DNA of 39,151 nucleotides from an uncultured Clostridia bacterium (lineage in GTDB: Bacteria > Bacillota > Clostridia > Saccharofermentanales > Saccharofermentanaceae). The stretch is from positions 1 to 39,151 of the forward strand of contig CAMZBB010000015.1 of the NCBI GenBank assembly GCA_947304405.1, read 5' to 3'. The notes beneath the pieces were generated by a model. The model was not told where the DNA came from, ran no database searches, and worked only from the letters and a program-made list of their open reading frames with translations. Below are positions 30,874 through 38,983 of this stretch, one piece after another (position 1 is the stretch's first letter; every line of letters starts with the position of its first letter). The position numbers and the translations under genes are program-made.

Positions 30874-31806
30874 TCAACCGAGTGCTGAGAAGTTGATCTC
30901 GTCTGCCAGCTTCTCAATGTCAGCCTTTGTTAAGTTGACGAGTTCCAGGTCGTCGTTCCAAGGGAGGACGTTAACTGATACGAAGCTCTTTTCGAGATTT
31001 ACGGAGATGAGAGCCTTCTTGAACTCGCCGCCGACATTGCTGTATGCAATGGTGACAGTTGTTCCGTCCTTTGTCTTGTAGGTCCATTCCTCATAGTTAT
31101 CCCTGTTTCCGATGTTGAGGAACACGGGTTCGAAATAGCCTCTCATGGTTCTTCCGAGCTGGAAATGGATACCGTTATATGTTGAATCCAGATTGAATGT
31201 TCCGTTTTCGTATATGTATCCGGCTCCGGAAGCGCTGCTTGAAAAGACGTTGATGCCCTTTTCCTTAAGGATCTTCTCGTCGCAATCTGAATGCTTTCCA
31301 TGAGACTTAAGACCATATTTCGACATTATCTCTTCGAGCTTGTCTGCCATCTCCTGAGAGTAAATGTTGTAACCGGGATATTTATCACCGAACGGATCCT
31401 TATGAGTGCGCCTGACCTCCTTATCGTAAGCCTCTGAGATCTTGAGGTCCTGATCGTAGCCTTCTTCGAATCTTAACCACTCACCGGTTGCCTTGTATTC
31501 GGGTGAATCATTATATCCAACCAGCGAAATGTTCTCTTTGGCCGGCAGTGAATTCTTAATGTCTTCTTCTATCGACGGCCCCCAGGAACTCTTTCCGAAG
31601 CTCTGGGCTTCAAGTCCTCTTATTGCAGCATAGACCGAGAGGCCCAGTGCAGACACTATTGCAGCGACCAGAATGATCGTTACGGCTTTCTTTTTCGTAT
31701 TTTTCGTGGGCATTTCTGTAACTTCCGCAGGTGCGGACATAAGCATATTTCTTATTTCCATTTTTTTTGTACCATCCATTTTGATTTTGTCTGAGGTGTC
31801 TCTCAT
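30874..31806 (-). CDS. Single-pass membrane protein, probable anti-sigma factor
   Basis: The 310-residue protein has a short cytoplasmic N terminus, one transmembrane helix (about residues 40-62) and a long extracytoplasmic region with no recognised domain. Its start overlaps the sigma factor stop as ATGA. The gene pair and topology are typical of ECF sigma/anti-sigma systems: the membrane protein would hold the sigma factor until an envelope signal releases it. A classical ZAS zinc motif is not visible in the short N terminus, so the sigma contact is unproven. Confidence 0.75.
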   Translation of the reverse strand: MRDTSDKIKMDGTKKMEIRNMLMSAPAEVTEMPTKNTKKKAVTIILVAAIVSALGLSVYAAIRGLEAQSFGKSSWGPSIEEDIKNSLPAKENISLVGYNDSPEYKATGEWLRFEEGYDQDLKISEAYDKEVRRTHKDPFGDKYPGYNIYSQEMADKLEEIMSKYGLKSHGKHSDCDEKILKEKGINVFSSSASGAGYIYENGTFNLDSTYNGIHFQLGRTMRGYFEPVFLNIGNRDNYEEWTYKTKDGTTVTIAYSNVGGEFKKALISVNLEKSFVSVNVLPWNDDLELVNLTKADIEKLADEINFSALG

Positions 31807-32282
31807 AGATATTCCTCCAGTCCTATCCTCATCAGTGCTTTGCCTCTGTTGATCCTTACGGCAACGGCTGATTCGGATATTTTCAGTATTCCGGCGATGT
31901 CTTTGTAAGAGTACCCTGCATAATAATGCAGATAGATCGGCATCCTGAACTGACCGTCCAGGTTCATGAGCTCATCAAAAACAGCCTTGTTTCTTTCATT
32001 GAAATCATCGAAATACTGCAGTTCGTTTTCACAAGACTCGAGATCGACTCCGGTCTGACGTGATGCAGACTTGAGATAATCCTTACATTTGTTGGCCGTC
32101 ATAGTAAGGAGATACGTTTTCTCCTTGTTAGGTTTAAATTCGACATGATTACCGAGGAGTTTCAAAAACACGTCCTGAACTATGTCTTCAGCGTCGTGCT
32201 TGGAACCCGAATAATAGACGGCGAATCTGTAAAGATCATCAGAATAAGCATCAAATAATCTGACTACATCTTCGTTTTTCAA
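31803..32282 (-). CDS. ECF-family RNA polymerase sigma factor
   Basis: The 159-residue protein has sigma region 2 (DLYRFAVYYSGSKHDAEDIVQDVFLKLL) and a region 4 helix-turn-helix (YSYKDIAGILKISESAVAVRINRGKALMR). That is the two-domain plan of extracytoplasmic function sigma factors, without region 3. The start is an unusual TTG at 32282, backed by GGAGGC eight bases upstream and by the absence of another suitable Met. The anti-sigma gene follows with a 4-base overlap. The pair faces away from the aro genes. Confidence 0.9.
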   Translation of the reverse strand: MKNEDVVRLFDAYSDDLYRFAVYYSGSKHDAEDIVQDVFLKLLGNHVEFKPNKEKTYLLTMTANKCKDYLKSASRQTGVDLESCENELQYFDDFNERNKAVFDELMNLDGQFRMPIYLHYYAGYSYKDIAGILKISESAVAVRINRGKALMRIGLEEYL

Positions 32283-32444
32283 ATTTCTCTGCCTCCGGTG
32301 ATATTTGAGATCTCACCTATATAACGATTCAGGATATGGTTTTCTTACAGGAGTATACCGTAATTTTTTTCATGGATAATAATTTGGCGTATTCATCAAA
32401 AAGGGCACGAAAAATGATATCATTCTTCAAAGGGGGTAACAGCC

Positions 32445-33986
32445 ATGGGAGATCTTGATAAGCTTAGAGCCGAGATTGATTCAATCGACCGCGACATCCT
32501 TGACGCTTTTGAGAGAAGGACCGCCGTATCCCGCCGGATCGGGAACGTGAAGCGTGCCGGAGGCATGGAGACCTTTGATGCATCACGCGAAGAAGCGATC
32601 TTCGAAAAGATCAGAAAGATATCCGGCTTTGAGAGCAGACCTTATACCGAGGACCTTTACCGCGAGATAATACGGCTTTCCAAGATCCACCAGAACAAAC
32701 CCGCTTTCGGCGTGCTGGGCCGTTCGCTCCCGCACACGTATTCCCCTGAGATCCATAATCTTTTAGATACTTCATATACATATTCCGTTATTGAAAGAGA
32801 ACCGGATGAGCTCGATGAGCTTTTCTCGGGCAAAGTATTTAAAGGATTTAACGTAACGATCCCTTATAAAAAGGAAGCAGCTGCACGCTGCGACGTCCTT
32901 GACGAAGCTGCGAAGGAGTGCGGAAGCGTTAATACCGTCGTTTTCGGTAACGATGGCAAGACATACGGTTATAACACCGACTATTTCGGATTCATCTACA
33001 TGGTCCGCAGGAAGGGAATAGAAGTAGAGGGCAAGAACGTTCTGGTGCTCGGAACGGGCGGGGCAGCGGCGGCGGTCCGCTATGCGCTCAAGACTCTCAA
33101 GGCTGGTTCCGTCATGAGCTGCGGAAGGTCTTCGGAGATCAACTATGAGAATGTTTACGATCTGGCGGCTAATGCCCAGATCATCGTAAATACGACGCCT
33201 GTCGGGATGTATCCTGACGTAAACAAGAGATTGTTGGATCTTTCAAGGTTCCCGATGCTCGAAGCGTGCTGTGACCTTATCTACAACCCTTCACGCACAA
33301 GATTCCTTCAGGATGCTGAAGATCTGGGACTCAAGATCTGCGGCGGACTCTCGATGCTCGTGGCACAGGCGTACAAAGCTTCGAGGTTCTTTACAGGGGA
33401 CATTGAAGGCGCTGAGAATATTGGTTTTGAGAAGAACGAGACGATTGAACAGGTCATCCGCACGATGAAGCTCAAGATGAGGAACATCACTTTCATCGGA
33501 ATGCCGGGATGCGGAAAGACAACGATGGCCAAGCGCATTTCCGCGATTACTGGAAGAAAGCTCGTCGATCTCGATTATGCATACAGGGATAAGTTTGGAA
33601 TGACTTCTGCTGAAGCGATCTCCGGTCTCGGCGAGGATGCTTTCCGCGATAACGAGTGCGAAGTCGCGGCTGAGGTCCTTCCACGGAGCGGACTCGTTAT
33701 CTCCTGCGGCGGCGGGATCGTTACCCGTCCCGAGAACAAATTCTATGTCAGATGCAATTCGTATGTCATCTATCTTGAAAGGCCTTTGGAAACGCTTTCT
33801 GACCACAACCGTCCGGTATCCATACAGCACGGCGTCGAAAAGCTCTTCTCCCAGCGCAAGGACAAGTACGAGACCTGGTGCGACTACAGGCTTACGCTGG
33901 ATACCTATCCGGACAAGCAGTCTTACATCGATAACGGACCGCTCGAGGCAATGAAACTTTTAGAAAAGATAGAGAACGACGCATGA
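32445..33986 (+). CDS. Trifunctional chorismate mutase - shikimate dehydrogenase - shikimate kinase
   Basis: One 513-residue protein joins three shikimate-pathway enzymes. Residues 1-85 are an AroQ-type chorismate mutase, with Arg8, Arg25, Lys36, Asp45, Arg48 and Glu49 at the positions of the known active-site residues. Residues about 88-330 are shikimate dehydrogenase (AroE): SHSPEI-like PHTYSPEIHN, the NVTIPYK lysine motif, GYNTDYFGF and the GTGGAAAA cofactor loop. From about 345 to 513 is shikimate kinase (AroK): Walker A GMPGCGKTT, LDYAYRDK and SCGGGIV. A GGGGG-rich ribosome site precedes ATG. It has ATGA overlap with aroQ. Confidence 0.93.
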   Translation: MGDLDKLRAEIDSIDRDILDAFERRTAVSRRIGNVKRAGGMETFDASREEAIFEKIRKISGFESRPYTEDLYREIIRLSKIHQNKPAFGVLGRSLPHTYSPEIHNLLDTSYTYSVIEREPDELDELFSGKVFKGFNVTIPYKKEAAARCDVLDEAAKECGSVNTVVFGNDGKTYGYNTDYFGFIYMVRRKGIEVEGKNVLVLGTGGAAAAVRYALKTLKAGSVMSCGRSSEINYENVYDLAANAQIIVNTTPVGMYPDVNKRLLDLSRFPMLEACCDLIYNPSRTRFLQDAEDLGLKICGGLSMLVAQAYKASRFFTGDIEGAENIGFEKNETIEQVIRTMKLKMRNITFIGMPGCGKTTMAKRISAITGRKLVDLDYAYRDKFGMTSAEAISGLGEDAFRDNECEVAAEVLPRSGLVISCGGGIVTRPENKFYVRCNSYVIYLERPLETLSDHNRPVSIQHGVEKLFSQRKDKYETWCDYRLTLDTYPDKQSYIDNGPLEAMKLLEKIENDA

Positions 33987-34432
33987 AGATACTTGTATTA
34001 AACGGCCCTAACCTCAATATGCTCGGCATAAGAGAACCCGGGATCTACGGCAGTTCGACTTATGACGACCTCGTTTCCAAGATCGTTGATCACTGCAGCG
34101 AGAAGGGAATAGACGTTGTCTGCAGCCAGAGCAACCATGAAGGTGAGCTCGTTGAAATGATCCAGCAGGCTTACTTTGACAAGGTTGACGGTATCGTCAT
34201 CAACCCGGGTGCATATACCCATACCTCGGTTGCCATTCTCGATGCGCTCAAGGCCGTGTCGATCCCTGCGGTGGAAGTCCATATTTCGCAGGTCTCTGAA
34301 AGGGAGCCTTTCAGACAGATCTCCTACGTATCCTACTATTGTTTCAAGACGATAATGGGAAAAGGCTTTGACGGATATATCGAGGCGATAGACCTTCTTC
34401 AGGAGAATTACGGGACTTCGAGCAAGTCCTGA
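33983..34432 (+). CDS. aroQ: Type II 3-dehydroquinate dehydratase
   Basis: This small cytosolic enzyme dehydrates 3-dehydroquinate to 3-dehydroshikimate. The family signature LVLNGPNLNMLGIREPGIYG (residues 4-23), QSNHEGELVEMI, INPGAYTHTSVAI and EVHISQ are intact, including the active-site tyrosine and histidine. The 149-residue length is normal. ATGA overlap with the fusion gene indicates coupling. The C terminus overlaps the converging HAD gene by 25 bases. Confidence 0.96.
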   Translation: MKILVLNGPNLNMLGIREPGIYGSSTYDDLVSKIVDHCSEKGIDVVCSQSNHEGELVEMIQQAYFDKVDGIVINPGAYTHTSVAILDALKAVSIPAVEVHISQVSEREPFRQISYVSYYCFKTIMGKGFDGYIEAIDLLQENYGTSSKS

Positions 34433-35109
34433 AGTTCTTTGTAGCTTCCCGCAAAATGATCGACTTTGTATCCCCCGAGATCTTCGGGGAGATTTCCGTC
34501 GTGCGCGAAAAGAATGCATTCCATACCCACGTTGTTAGCGCCTTTTATGTCAGATGACAGGCGGTCGCCGATCATGAGGTAATTTGAACTGTCGTGATCA
34601 CCAATCTTGTCAAATATCCTCTCGAAAAATGCCGGATCGGGCTTTGAAGCGCCGAGCGCCTCGCTGATGAATATGTCATCGACGTACTTAGCGAGCCCCG
34701 AAGCGTTGATCCTTCCCATGACGGTGAAGACGGGTCCGTTGGTGGCGATGTAGACAGGATATTTTCCGGATTCGTGCAGGGTACGGAGAAAATCTTCTGC
34801 TCCGGGCAGCCAGTCATTGCGCCCTGCGAGATTGTTTATGAACATCTCATTGAGCTTTACGGAATCCGTGCCCCATTTTTCCGCAAACTCGCTGAAACGG
34901 CCGTCCAGAAGCTGCTTTCTCGTGATAAGGCCCTTTTCCAGCTTTTTCCAGAACTCATCGTTGATGTGGCTGTAACGGATGTAATCGTCTTCTGTGAAAG
35001 TAAGGCCCAGACTGTCCATGATCTCTTTAAACGCATATTTCTCAGACTTCTTGAAGTTAAGAAGCGTCATGTCCATATCGAGAAGAAGATACTTATGCCT
35101 CATTTCCAT
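34408..35109 (-). CDS. HAD-superfamily hydrolase, YjjG-like
   Basis: A 233-residue HAD phosphatase. Motif I is LLLDMDMTLLNF, motif II is in YIATNGP, motif III is GASKPDPAFF, and motif IV is MIGDRLSSDIKGA. The helical cap and overall order resemble YjjG-type noncanonical nucleotide 5'-nucleotidases, so that is the likeliest role, but the substrate is not proved. No ribosome site precedes the ATG at 35109; a TAGAAT (minus strand, plus 35116-35121) just upstream could place the transcript start at the ATG. It converges on aroQ with a 25-base overlap. Confidence 0.82.
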   Translation of the reverse strand: MEMRHKYLLLDMDMTLLNFKKSEKYAFKEIMDSLGLTFTEDDYIRYSHINDEFWKKLEKGLITRKQLLDGRFSEFAEKWGTDSVKLNEMFINNLAGRNDWLPGAEDFLRTLHESGKYPVYIATNGPVFTVMGRINASGLAKYVDDIFISEALGASKPDPAFFERIFDKIGDHDSSNYLMIGDRLSSDIKGANNVGMECILFAHDGNLPEDLGGYKVDHFAGSYKELQDLLEVP

Positions 35110-35112
35110 GCA

Positions 35113-35143
35113 AGAATTCTACACTAATATGTGTTAGAATTCT
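35113..35143. repeat. Inverted repeat in a divergent promoter region
   Basis: AGAATTCTA-CAC and GTG-TTAGAATTCT (35113-35124, 35131-35143) form a 12-bp stem with one bulged T around TAATAT. It sits between the HAD gene and the zinc-ribbon gene and overlaps the possible -10 of the HAD gene, so it may be an operator. Confidence 0.5.
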
Positions 35144-35182
35144 CAAAGTATTTCTATAAGGAATAAATGTCGGAGGCTCGAT

Positions 35183-36253
35183 ATGGCATCAAATTTCTGC
35201 CGTAACTGCGGCTTTAAGCTGACAGAAGGTAAATCATTCTGCGGTAATTGCGGAACCAAGGTCATCAGACGCGATGCTGCAGTAGCACCTGCACCCGCAC
35301 CTGCTCCTGCTCCCGTTGCAGAACCTGTACCCGCACCTGCTCCTGTTGCGGAACCTGTACCTGCACCTGAAGCTGCTCCCGAAGCACCTGCTATGCCTCA
35401 GCCTTTACAGACTGTCGTTACTTATCATCCGGAAGAGCCTATTCAGGCTGACATTCCCGCAGAGGCTCTCAATCAGTCTCCCGTGATCGAAGCAAATCCT
35501 GTTGCAGAACCGGAAGTTGTTCAGGCGGAAGTCATTTCTTCCGTACCCGCCGTTGCGGAAACGAGTAACATGCCCGCTCCCGTTACTACGGCTCCTGTTG
35601 TTCCTGCCGTGCCCGCAGTTCAGGCAGAACCTGCCCCTTCTCCCGCACCTTCCGTTACAGCCCCGGCTCCGGCTCCCAAGAAGAGCCACACCGGTCTTAT
35701 AGTCGGCCTTGTCTGCGGCGGAGTCGTATTTATTACGCTCCTCGGAATCGGATTGTTCTTCATGTTTGGCGGAGATCTCTTCAAGGGCACTTCAAAAGGC
35801 TCCGGAACGGTCCTTGACCGCATCGAGGTTATGCAGGAGGTCGCTTCCGGCAAGAACTATACCGTTTATAATGAGAAATTCAGCGAGAAGATCAGAACTG
35901 CCAGGTGGTGGGACTACGACGGCAAAATGAAGAGCCAGGGTGTGTATTATTCAGATCTCAAGACACTCGCTTTCTCAATAGAGGTCTATGAGAATACCAC
36001 CGAGAAAGTCTATTATGCGTACTATTACAGTGAAGACGACAACTTTGACGCGAAGGAATTAAGTTCTCCCAAATACAGCGAACAGACCATCCCTTCATAC
36101 TATAAGGACGGCACGGCATACTACAACGTTGAGTGCAAAAAGTCTTTAAAACCGGGATATTACTGCGTAATAGTCAGCAAGGACAAGAACTTCAATTCGC
36201 CTTATGTCGTTGCTTATGCGAGGGTATTGGAGGAGAAATCCACCCGCTGGTAA
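35183..36253 (+). CDS. Zinc-ribbon membrane protein with Ala/Pro-rich linker
   Basis: The 356-residue protein begins with a four-cysteine zinc ribbon (CRNCG...CGNCG; Cys6, 9, 20, 23). A long Ala/Pro/Val-rich linker with PAPAPAP and VAEPVPAP repeats follows (about 30-168), then one transmembrane helix (about 170-197) and a 150-residue C-terminal domain with Tyr/Lys-rich beta-like segments. The ribbon would be cytoplasmic and the C-terminal part outside. Such zinc_ribbon_2 proteins are common in clostridia and mostly uncharacterised. GGAGG ribosome site. It ends 3 bases before the converging lipoprotein gene. Confidence 0.8.
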   Translation: MASNFCRNCGFKLTEGKSFCGNCGTKVIRRDAAVAPAPAPAPAPVAEPVPAPAPVAEPVPAPEAAPEAPAMPQPLQTVVTYHPEEPIQADIPAEALNQSPVIEANPVAEPEVVQAEVISSVPAVAETSNMPAPVTTAPVVPAVPAVQAEPAPSPAPSVTAPAPAPKKSHTGLIVGLVCGGVVFITLLGIGLFFMFGGDLFKGTSKGSGTVLDRIEVMQEVASGKNYTVYNEKFSEKIRTARWWDYDGKMKSQGVYYSDLKTLAFSIEVYENTTEKVYYAYYYSEDDNFDAKELSSPKYSEQTIPSYYKDGTAYYNVECKKSLKPGYYCVIVSKDKNFNSPYVVAYARVLEEKSTRW

Positions 36254-36256
36254 AGA

Positions 36257-36835
36257 TCAGGGATTCTGGCAGCCGATCTCTTTACAGAGATTGTCGATCT
36301 GTCTTTCAATGTCGCTTCTGTTATCGCTTGCCATCATGATGATCACGGTCTTGTCCTTGAAATAAAGGGCATCGTGATACGCGATGTATGTCTTTCCGTC
36401 TTTCTCGTTAAGCTTGCCGCTGATCAGGACGTAGCCGCTTGAGGCATCACTGCTTTCTGAATGAACGCCCCAGAAACCTTTGGCGGACCAGACATCCTTG
36501 TATTTGGCGTAATAATGCTCGAAAAGGCTTTTCGCCATAGCATCATCAAAGCAGCGGACATAACTGAAATAGTTCTCGTTGTCAGCGGTTGCCTCGAGGC
36601 AGTATTCATACGTATAATCGGTCTCTTCAGAGGCAAACTTGAAAGCGTGGTCTCTGTGTATCTTGTGCTTCTCCTTCGGTACGCCGACCTTCTCGAGAGC
36701 GCTGATGAAGGTATCTTCCTTGCAAACTTTAAAAGAGGACATGTCGACAGCGGGCTCACTGAACTTGATGCCGCAGCCGGTACATGCCGCGACAGCCATG
36801 ATGCAGGCAATAAGCAAAGCAAAGATCTTACGCAT
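36257..36835 (-). CDS. Lipoprotein of unknown function
   Basis: The 192-residue product has a type II signal peptide: basic start, hydrophobic core, and a lipobox VAAC (Cys18), followed by a second Cys in TGCG. The mature part is polar with no recognised domain; a Cys pair (about 80 and 95) could form a disulfide outside the membrane. AAGAGGGG ribosome site nine bases before ATG; the promoter is strong. It converges on the zinc-ribbon gene. Confidence 0.75.
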   Translation of the reverse strand: MRKIFALLIACIMAVAACTGCGIKFSEPAVDMSSFKVCKEDTFISALEKVGVPKEKHKIHRDHAFKFASEETDYTYEYCLEATADNENYFSYVRCFDDAMAKSLFEHYYAKYKDVWSAKGFWGVHSESSDASSGYVLISGKLNEKDGKTYIAYHDALYFKDKTVIIMMASDNRSDIERQIDNLCKEIGCQNP

Positions 36836-36868
36836 CTGTCAAAACCCCTCTTAAATAAGTACCTGCGC

Positions 36869-36897
36869 ATTATAGTAGAAAACCGGAAGATAATCAA
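36869..36897 (-). promoter_or_regulatory. Promoter of the lipoprotein gene
   Basis: On the minus strand TTGATT (plus 36892-36897) and a perfect TATAAT (36869-36874) are 17 bases apart, upstream of the ribosome site. Confidence 0.8.
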
Positions 36898-36918
36898 TTA
36901 CGGCCTTATTTATGTTTA

Positions 36919-36947
36919 TTGTCAACGCAAAGTGTCTGTGATATACT
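36919..36947 (+). promoter_or_regulatory. tRNA-Thr promoter
   Basis: TTGTCA (36919-36924), 17 bases, TATACT (36942-36947), 21 bases before the tRNA. Confidence 0.85.
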
Positions 36948-36967
36948 TCAAAGGCTGTTCTTGTTCC

Positions 36968-37043
36968 GCCCCTATAGCTCAGCAGGTAGAGCGCATCCAT
37001 GGTAAGGATGAGGTCGCCAGTTCGAATCTGGCTGGGGGCTCCA
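36968..37043 (+). tRNA. tRNA-Thr (anticodon GGT)
   Basis: The 76-base gene folds into a cloverleaf: acceptor GCCCCTA with TGGGGGC, D loop AGCAGG, anticodon stem CATCC/GGATG with loop ATGGTAA (anticodon GGT), TTCGAAT T-loop and encoded CCA. The GGT anticodon reads ACC and ACU Thr codons. Confidence 0.97.
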
Positions 37044-37051
37044 TAATAAAG

Positions 37052-37079
37052 CAGGTCCGGATGTCCGGACCTGTTTTTT
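37052..37079. terminator. tRNA-Thr terminator, shared with azlD
   Basis: CAGGTCCGGA and TCCGGACCTG form a near-perfect palindrome (37052-37073) followed by six T. The minus-strand azlD stop codon touches it. Confidence 0.9.
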
Positions 37080-37401
37080 ATTTCCCGATATACATAAGCA
37101 CGCCGGTTGCCGCAAGGGTGGCAAGGCAGGTGCCGATGGCGACGGTGAGAAGGGATTTATCAAGAAAACTGAGTATCAGGGCGACAACAAAGCCTGCGCA
37201 GGCCGAAGGGAATGACCCTGTCGCGTAAAGGATCGCGGGGAAGGTCATCGCAGAGAGGACCGTGTAGGGGATGAGCTCGAAAAACGCTTTGACGCGCGCA
37301 TTGGTGATGCGGCGGCGGAACAGCGTAAAGGGAAGGGCACGGACCAGATAAGTCGTAAGCGCCATCACGATCAGGAGCGGAAGAAAGACTGAAAGATCCA
37401 T
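37078..37401 (-). CDS. azlD: AzlD-type branched-chain amino acid exporter subunit
   Basis: The 107-residue, four-helix membrane protein shows the AzlD pattern: short N terminus, VMALTTYLVRALPF near residue 20, FFELIPYTVLSAMTFPAI and a C-terminal helix. AzlD works with AzlC to export branched-chain amino acids or their analogues. It shares one base between its ATG and the azlC stop, so the two are coupled. It ends at the tRNA-Thr terminator. Confidence 0.9.
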   Translation of the reverse strand: MDLSVFLPLLIVMALTTYLVRALPFTLFRRRITNARVKAFFELIPYTVLSAMTFPAILYATGSFPSACAGFVVALILSFLDKSLLTVAIGTCLATLAATGVLMYIGK

Positions 37402-38168
37402 CAGACAGCCTCCTTTCCGGTGTCCTCTTCATGAGGGAAACAGAATACGCCTGCGAGGGCTGCGACAACCGCAGCTATTATGACCGCAAAGCCCGATGAC
37501 ACGTGCTCTTTGAGCCAGGGAACATAGAAGAACAGAGACGATATCCCGCATGCCAAAAGGGCGCAGACCGCTATCATGCGGCTGCGCTTTGCCTTCGGTA
37601 TGACTATCGAGATGAACATTCCGTAGATGCCGACCGCCAGCGCATTGGTGAGGAAATCGGGGAAGATGCCGCCCAAGACGGCGCCTAAAAGCGTGCCTGA
37701 GACCCAGCCGATGACGGGCAGGACGGTAAGGCCGAAAAAGTATCTTGAACCGACCTCGTGCTTTTTGCTTACGGCTACTCCGAAGATCTCGTCAGTCAGT
37801 CCGTAGGCGAGCAGGATGCGCTTTAACGTGGTCATTGACTTGTCGGTCCTTTGCGACAGCGCTATTGCCATGAGCGAGTAGCGGAGGTTGATGACGATCT
37901 GTGAGACCATCATTTCGATGAGCCCTCCGGCAGAGACCATGATCCCGACTCCCGCGACCTGTCCTGCAGAGGTGATGTTAGCGGCGGAAACAAGAACCGC
38001 CTGCCACCAGGAAAGACCTGATGCGACTGCAAGGATGCCGAAAGAGAAGGAAACTGAGAGATACCCGAGGCCGATGGCCAGTCCGTCTTTTAATCCTTCG
38101 CGAAAAGTCCCGCCGTTTGACGCGGCGGGAACTGAAGCATTTCGGTTTGTATCGGTAGTATCAGCCAT
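37401..38168 (-). CDS. azlC: AzlC-type branched-chain amino acid permease
   Basis: A 255-residue polytopic membrane protein with the family segments FREGLKDGLAIGLGYLSVSFSFGILA, NITSAGQVAG, INLRYSLMAIALSQ and LTDEIFGVAVS, and about seven hydrophobic helices. It is the larger half of the AzlCD pair. Its start overlaps the lipoprotein gene stop by 8 bases. A Ser/Thr/Asn-rich N-terminal tail of about 20 residues precedes the conserved part. Confidence 0.92.
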   Translation of the reverse strand: MADTTDTNRNASVPAASNGGTFREGLKDGLAIGLGYLSVSFSFGILAVASGLSWWQAVLVSAANITSAGQVAGVGIMVSAGGLIEMMVSQIVINLRYSLMAIALSQRTDKSMTTLKRILLAYGLTDEIFGVAVSKKHEVGSRYFFGLTVLPVIGWVSGTLLGAVLGGIFPDFLTNALAVGIYGMFISIVIPKAKRSRMIAVCALLACGISSLFFYVPWLKEHVSSGFAVIIAAVVAALAGVFCFPHEEDTGKEAV

Positions 38169-38751
38169 ACTTTGCCAATATATCGCTAAATAAGAAATAT
38201 ATATCGAGTTTCTTCTGAAGCTCGTTTGCCTGATCGGTTCCGAGATCGACCATCTTTACTACGGATTCCGATGAGTAATCGAGCTTATAGACCATTTTGT
38301 TGGTGACATAGTATTTCTCGACAGGATCGTATTCGCCGCTCTTATATACGGTGGATCTGGCTATGAACAAAGCTTCGCCGAGATCAAAATACTCATCCAC
38401 GACGGTCTTGTCGTCGTAGTTCTTTTCCTGCTGAAGAATGCGGAATTTGTTGTCAGGGGAGACCGTAAATGTGCTGCGGCAGGGGATTCCGCCCAGCGTC
38501 TGGTCGTTCAGTGTCTTAACGCTGCACTCAGATTTGTGCTTGTGCATGTAGTCGTTGAGCGAAGCATCATATTTGGAAAGAGCGGTGGAAAGCTCGGCAT
38601 AAGCCGTATCACCCTTATTTGTCGAAGAGGCTGATGCGGTCATGTTGGGATCGGAGTAGATCTTTTTATTTCCGCAGCCGGAGAAGATCATGAGACATGA
38701 GGCAAGGACCAGTATTACAGCTGCAGCCTTTGCTTTTATGCGTGATTTCAT
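38161..38751 (-). CDS. Lipoprotein preceding azlCD
   Basis: I start at the ATG at 38751, since CCTCC (GGAGG on the minus strand, plus 38759-38763) is 7 bases away; the ATG at 38757 would be too close. The 196-residue product has a lipoprotein signal with FSGC at the hydrophobic-core end (also a possible LASC earlier) and a Ser/Thr/Asn-rich mature start. No domain is recognised. Cotranscription with azlCD is clear from the 8-base overlap, so a link to amino-acid export is possible. Confidence 0.75.
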   Translation of the reverse strand: MKSRIKAKAAAVILVLASCLMIFSGCGNKKIYSDPNMTASASSTNKGDTAYAELSTALSKYDASLNDYMHKHKSECSVKTLNDQTLGGIPCRSTFTVSPDNKFRILQQEKNYDDKTVVDEYFDLGEALFIARSTVYKSGEYDPVEKYYVTNKMVYKLDYSSESVVKMVDLGTDQANELQKKLDIYFLFSDILAKYG

Positions 38752-38787
38752 TACCATACCTCCGAAGGTCTAGGATTAAACCGCTCA

Positions 38788-38796
38788 ATTATATCA
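38788..38796 (-). promoter_or_regulatory. Extended -10 for the lipoprotein-azlCD operon
   Basis: On the minus strand TG-A-TATAAT (TATAAT at plus 38788-38793) lies about 37 bases before the start. No good -35 is seen; the extended -10 can compensate. Confidence 0.6.
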
Positions 38797-38813
38797 TGAA
38801 AAAAGCATTCAAG

Positions 38814-38842
38814 TTGACAAAGGCAATTAAAGATTATAAAAT
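38814..38842 (+). promoter_or_regulatory. tRNA-Ser promoter
   Basis: TTGACA (38814-38819), 17 bases, TAAAAT (38837-38842). It overlaps the divergent lipoprotein promoter region. Confidence 0.9.
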
Positions 38843-38887
38843 CATTAAGCATTTTTGTTGGCATCTTTCAACAAAACCTTACCTGAT

Positions 38888-38980
38888 GGAGAAGTCGCCT
38901 AGCCTGGTCGAGGGCGCACGACTGGAAATCGTGTAAACCCCAAAAGGGTTTCGAGGGTTCGAATCCCTCCTTCTCCGCCA
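38888..38980 (+). tRNA. tRNA-Ser (anticodon GGA)
   Basis: The 93-base gene has acceptor GGAGAAG/CTTCTCC, anticodon stem CACGA/TCGTG with loop CTGGAAA (anticodon GGA), the long variable arm expected for Ser (ACCCC/GGGT stem), T-loop TTCGAAT, G discriminator and encoded CCA. Confidence 0.97.
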
Positions 38981-38983
38981 AAA

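Noticed and set aside
35405..35689. Gly/Arg/Asn-rich minus-strand frame
   Set aside because: It is the complement of the Ala/Pro repeat of the zinc-ribbon protein.
36461..37228. A 255-codon plus-strand frame
   Set aside because: It runs antisense through a lipoprotein gene and across tRNA-Thr and its terminator; a shadow frame.
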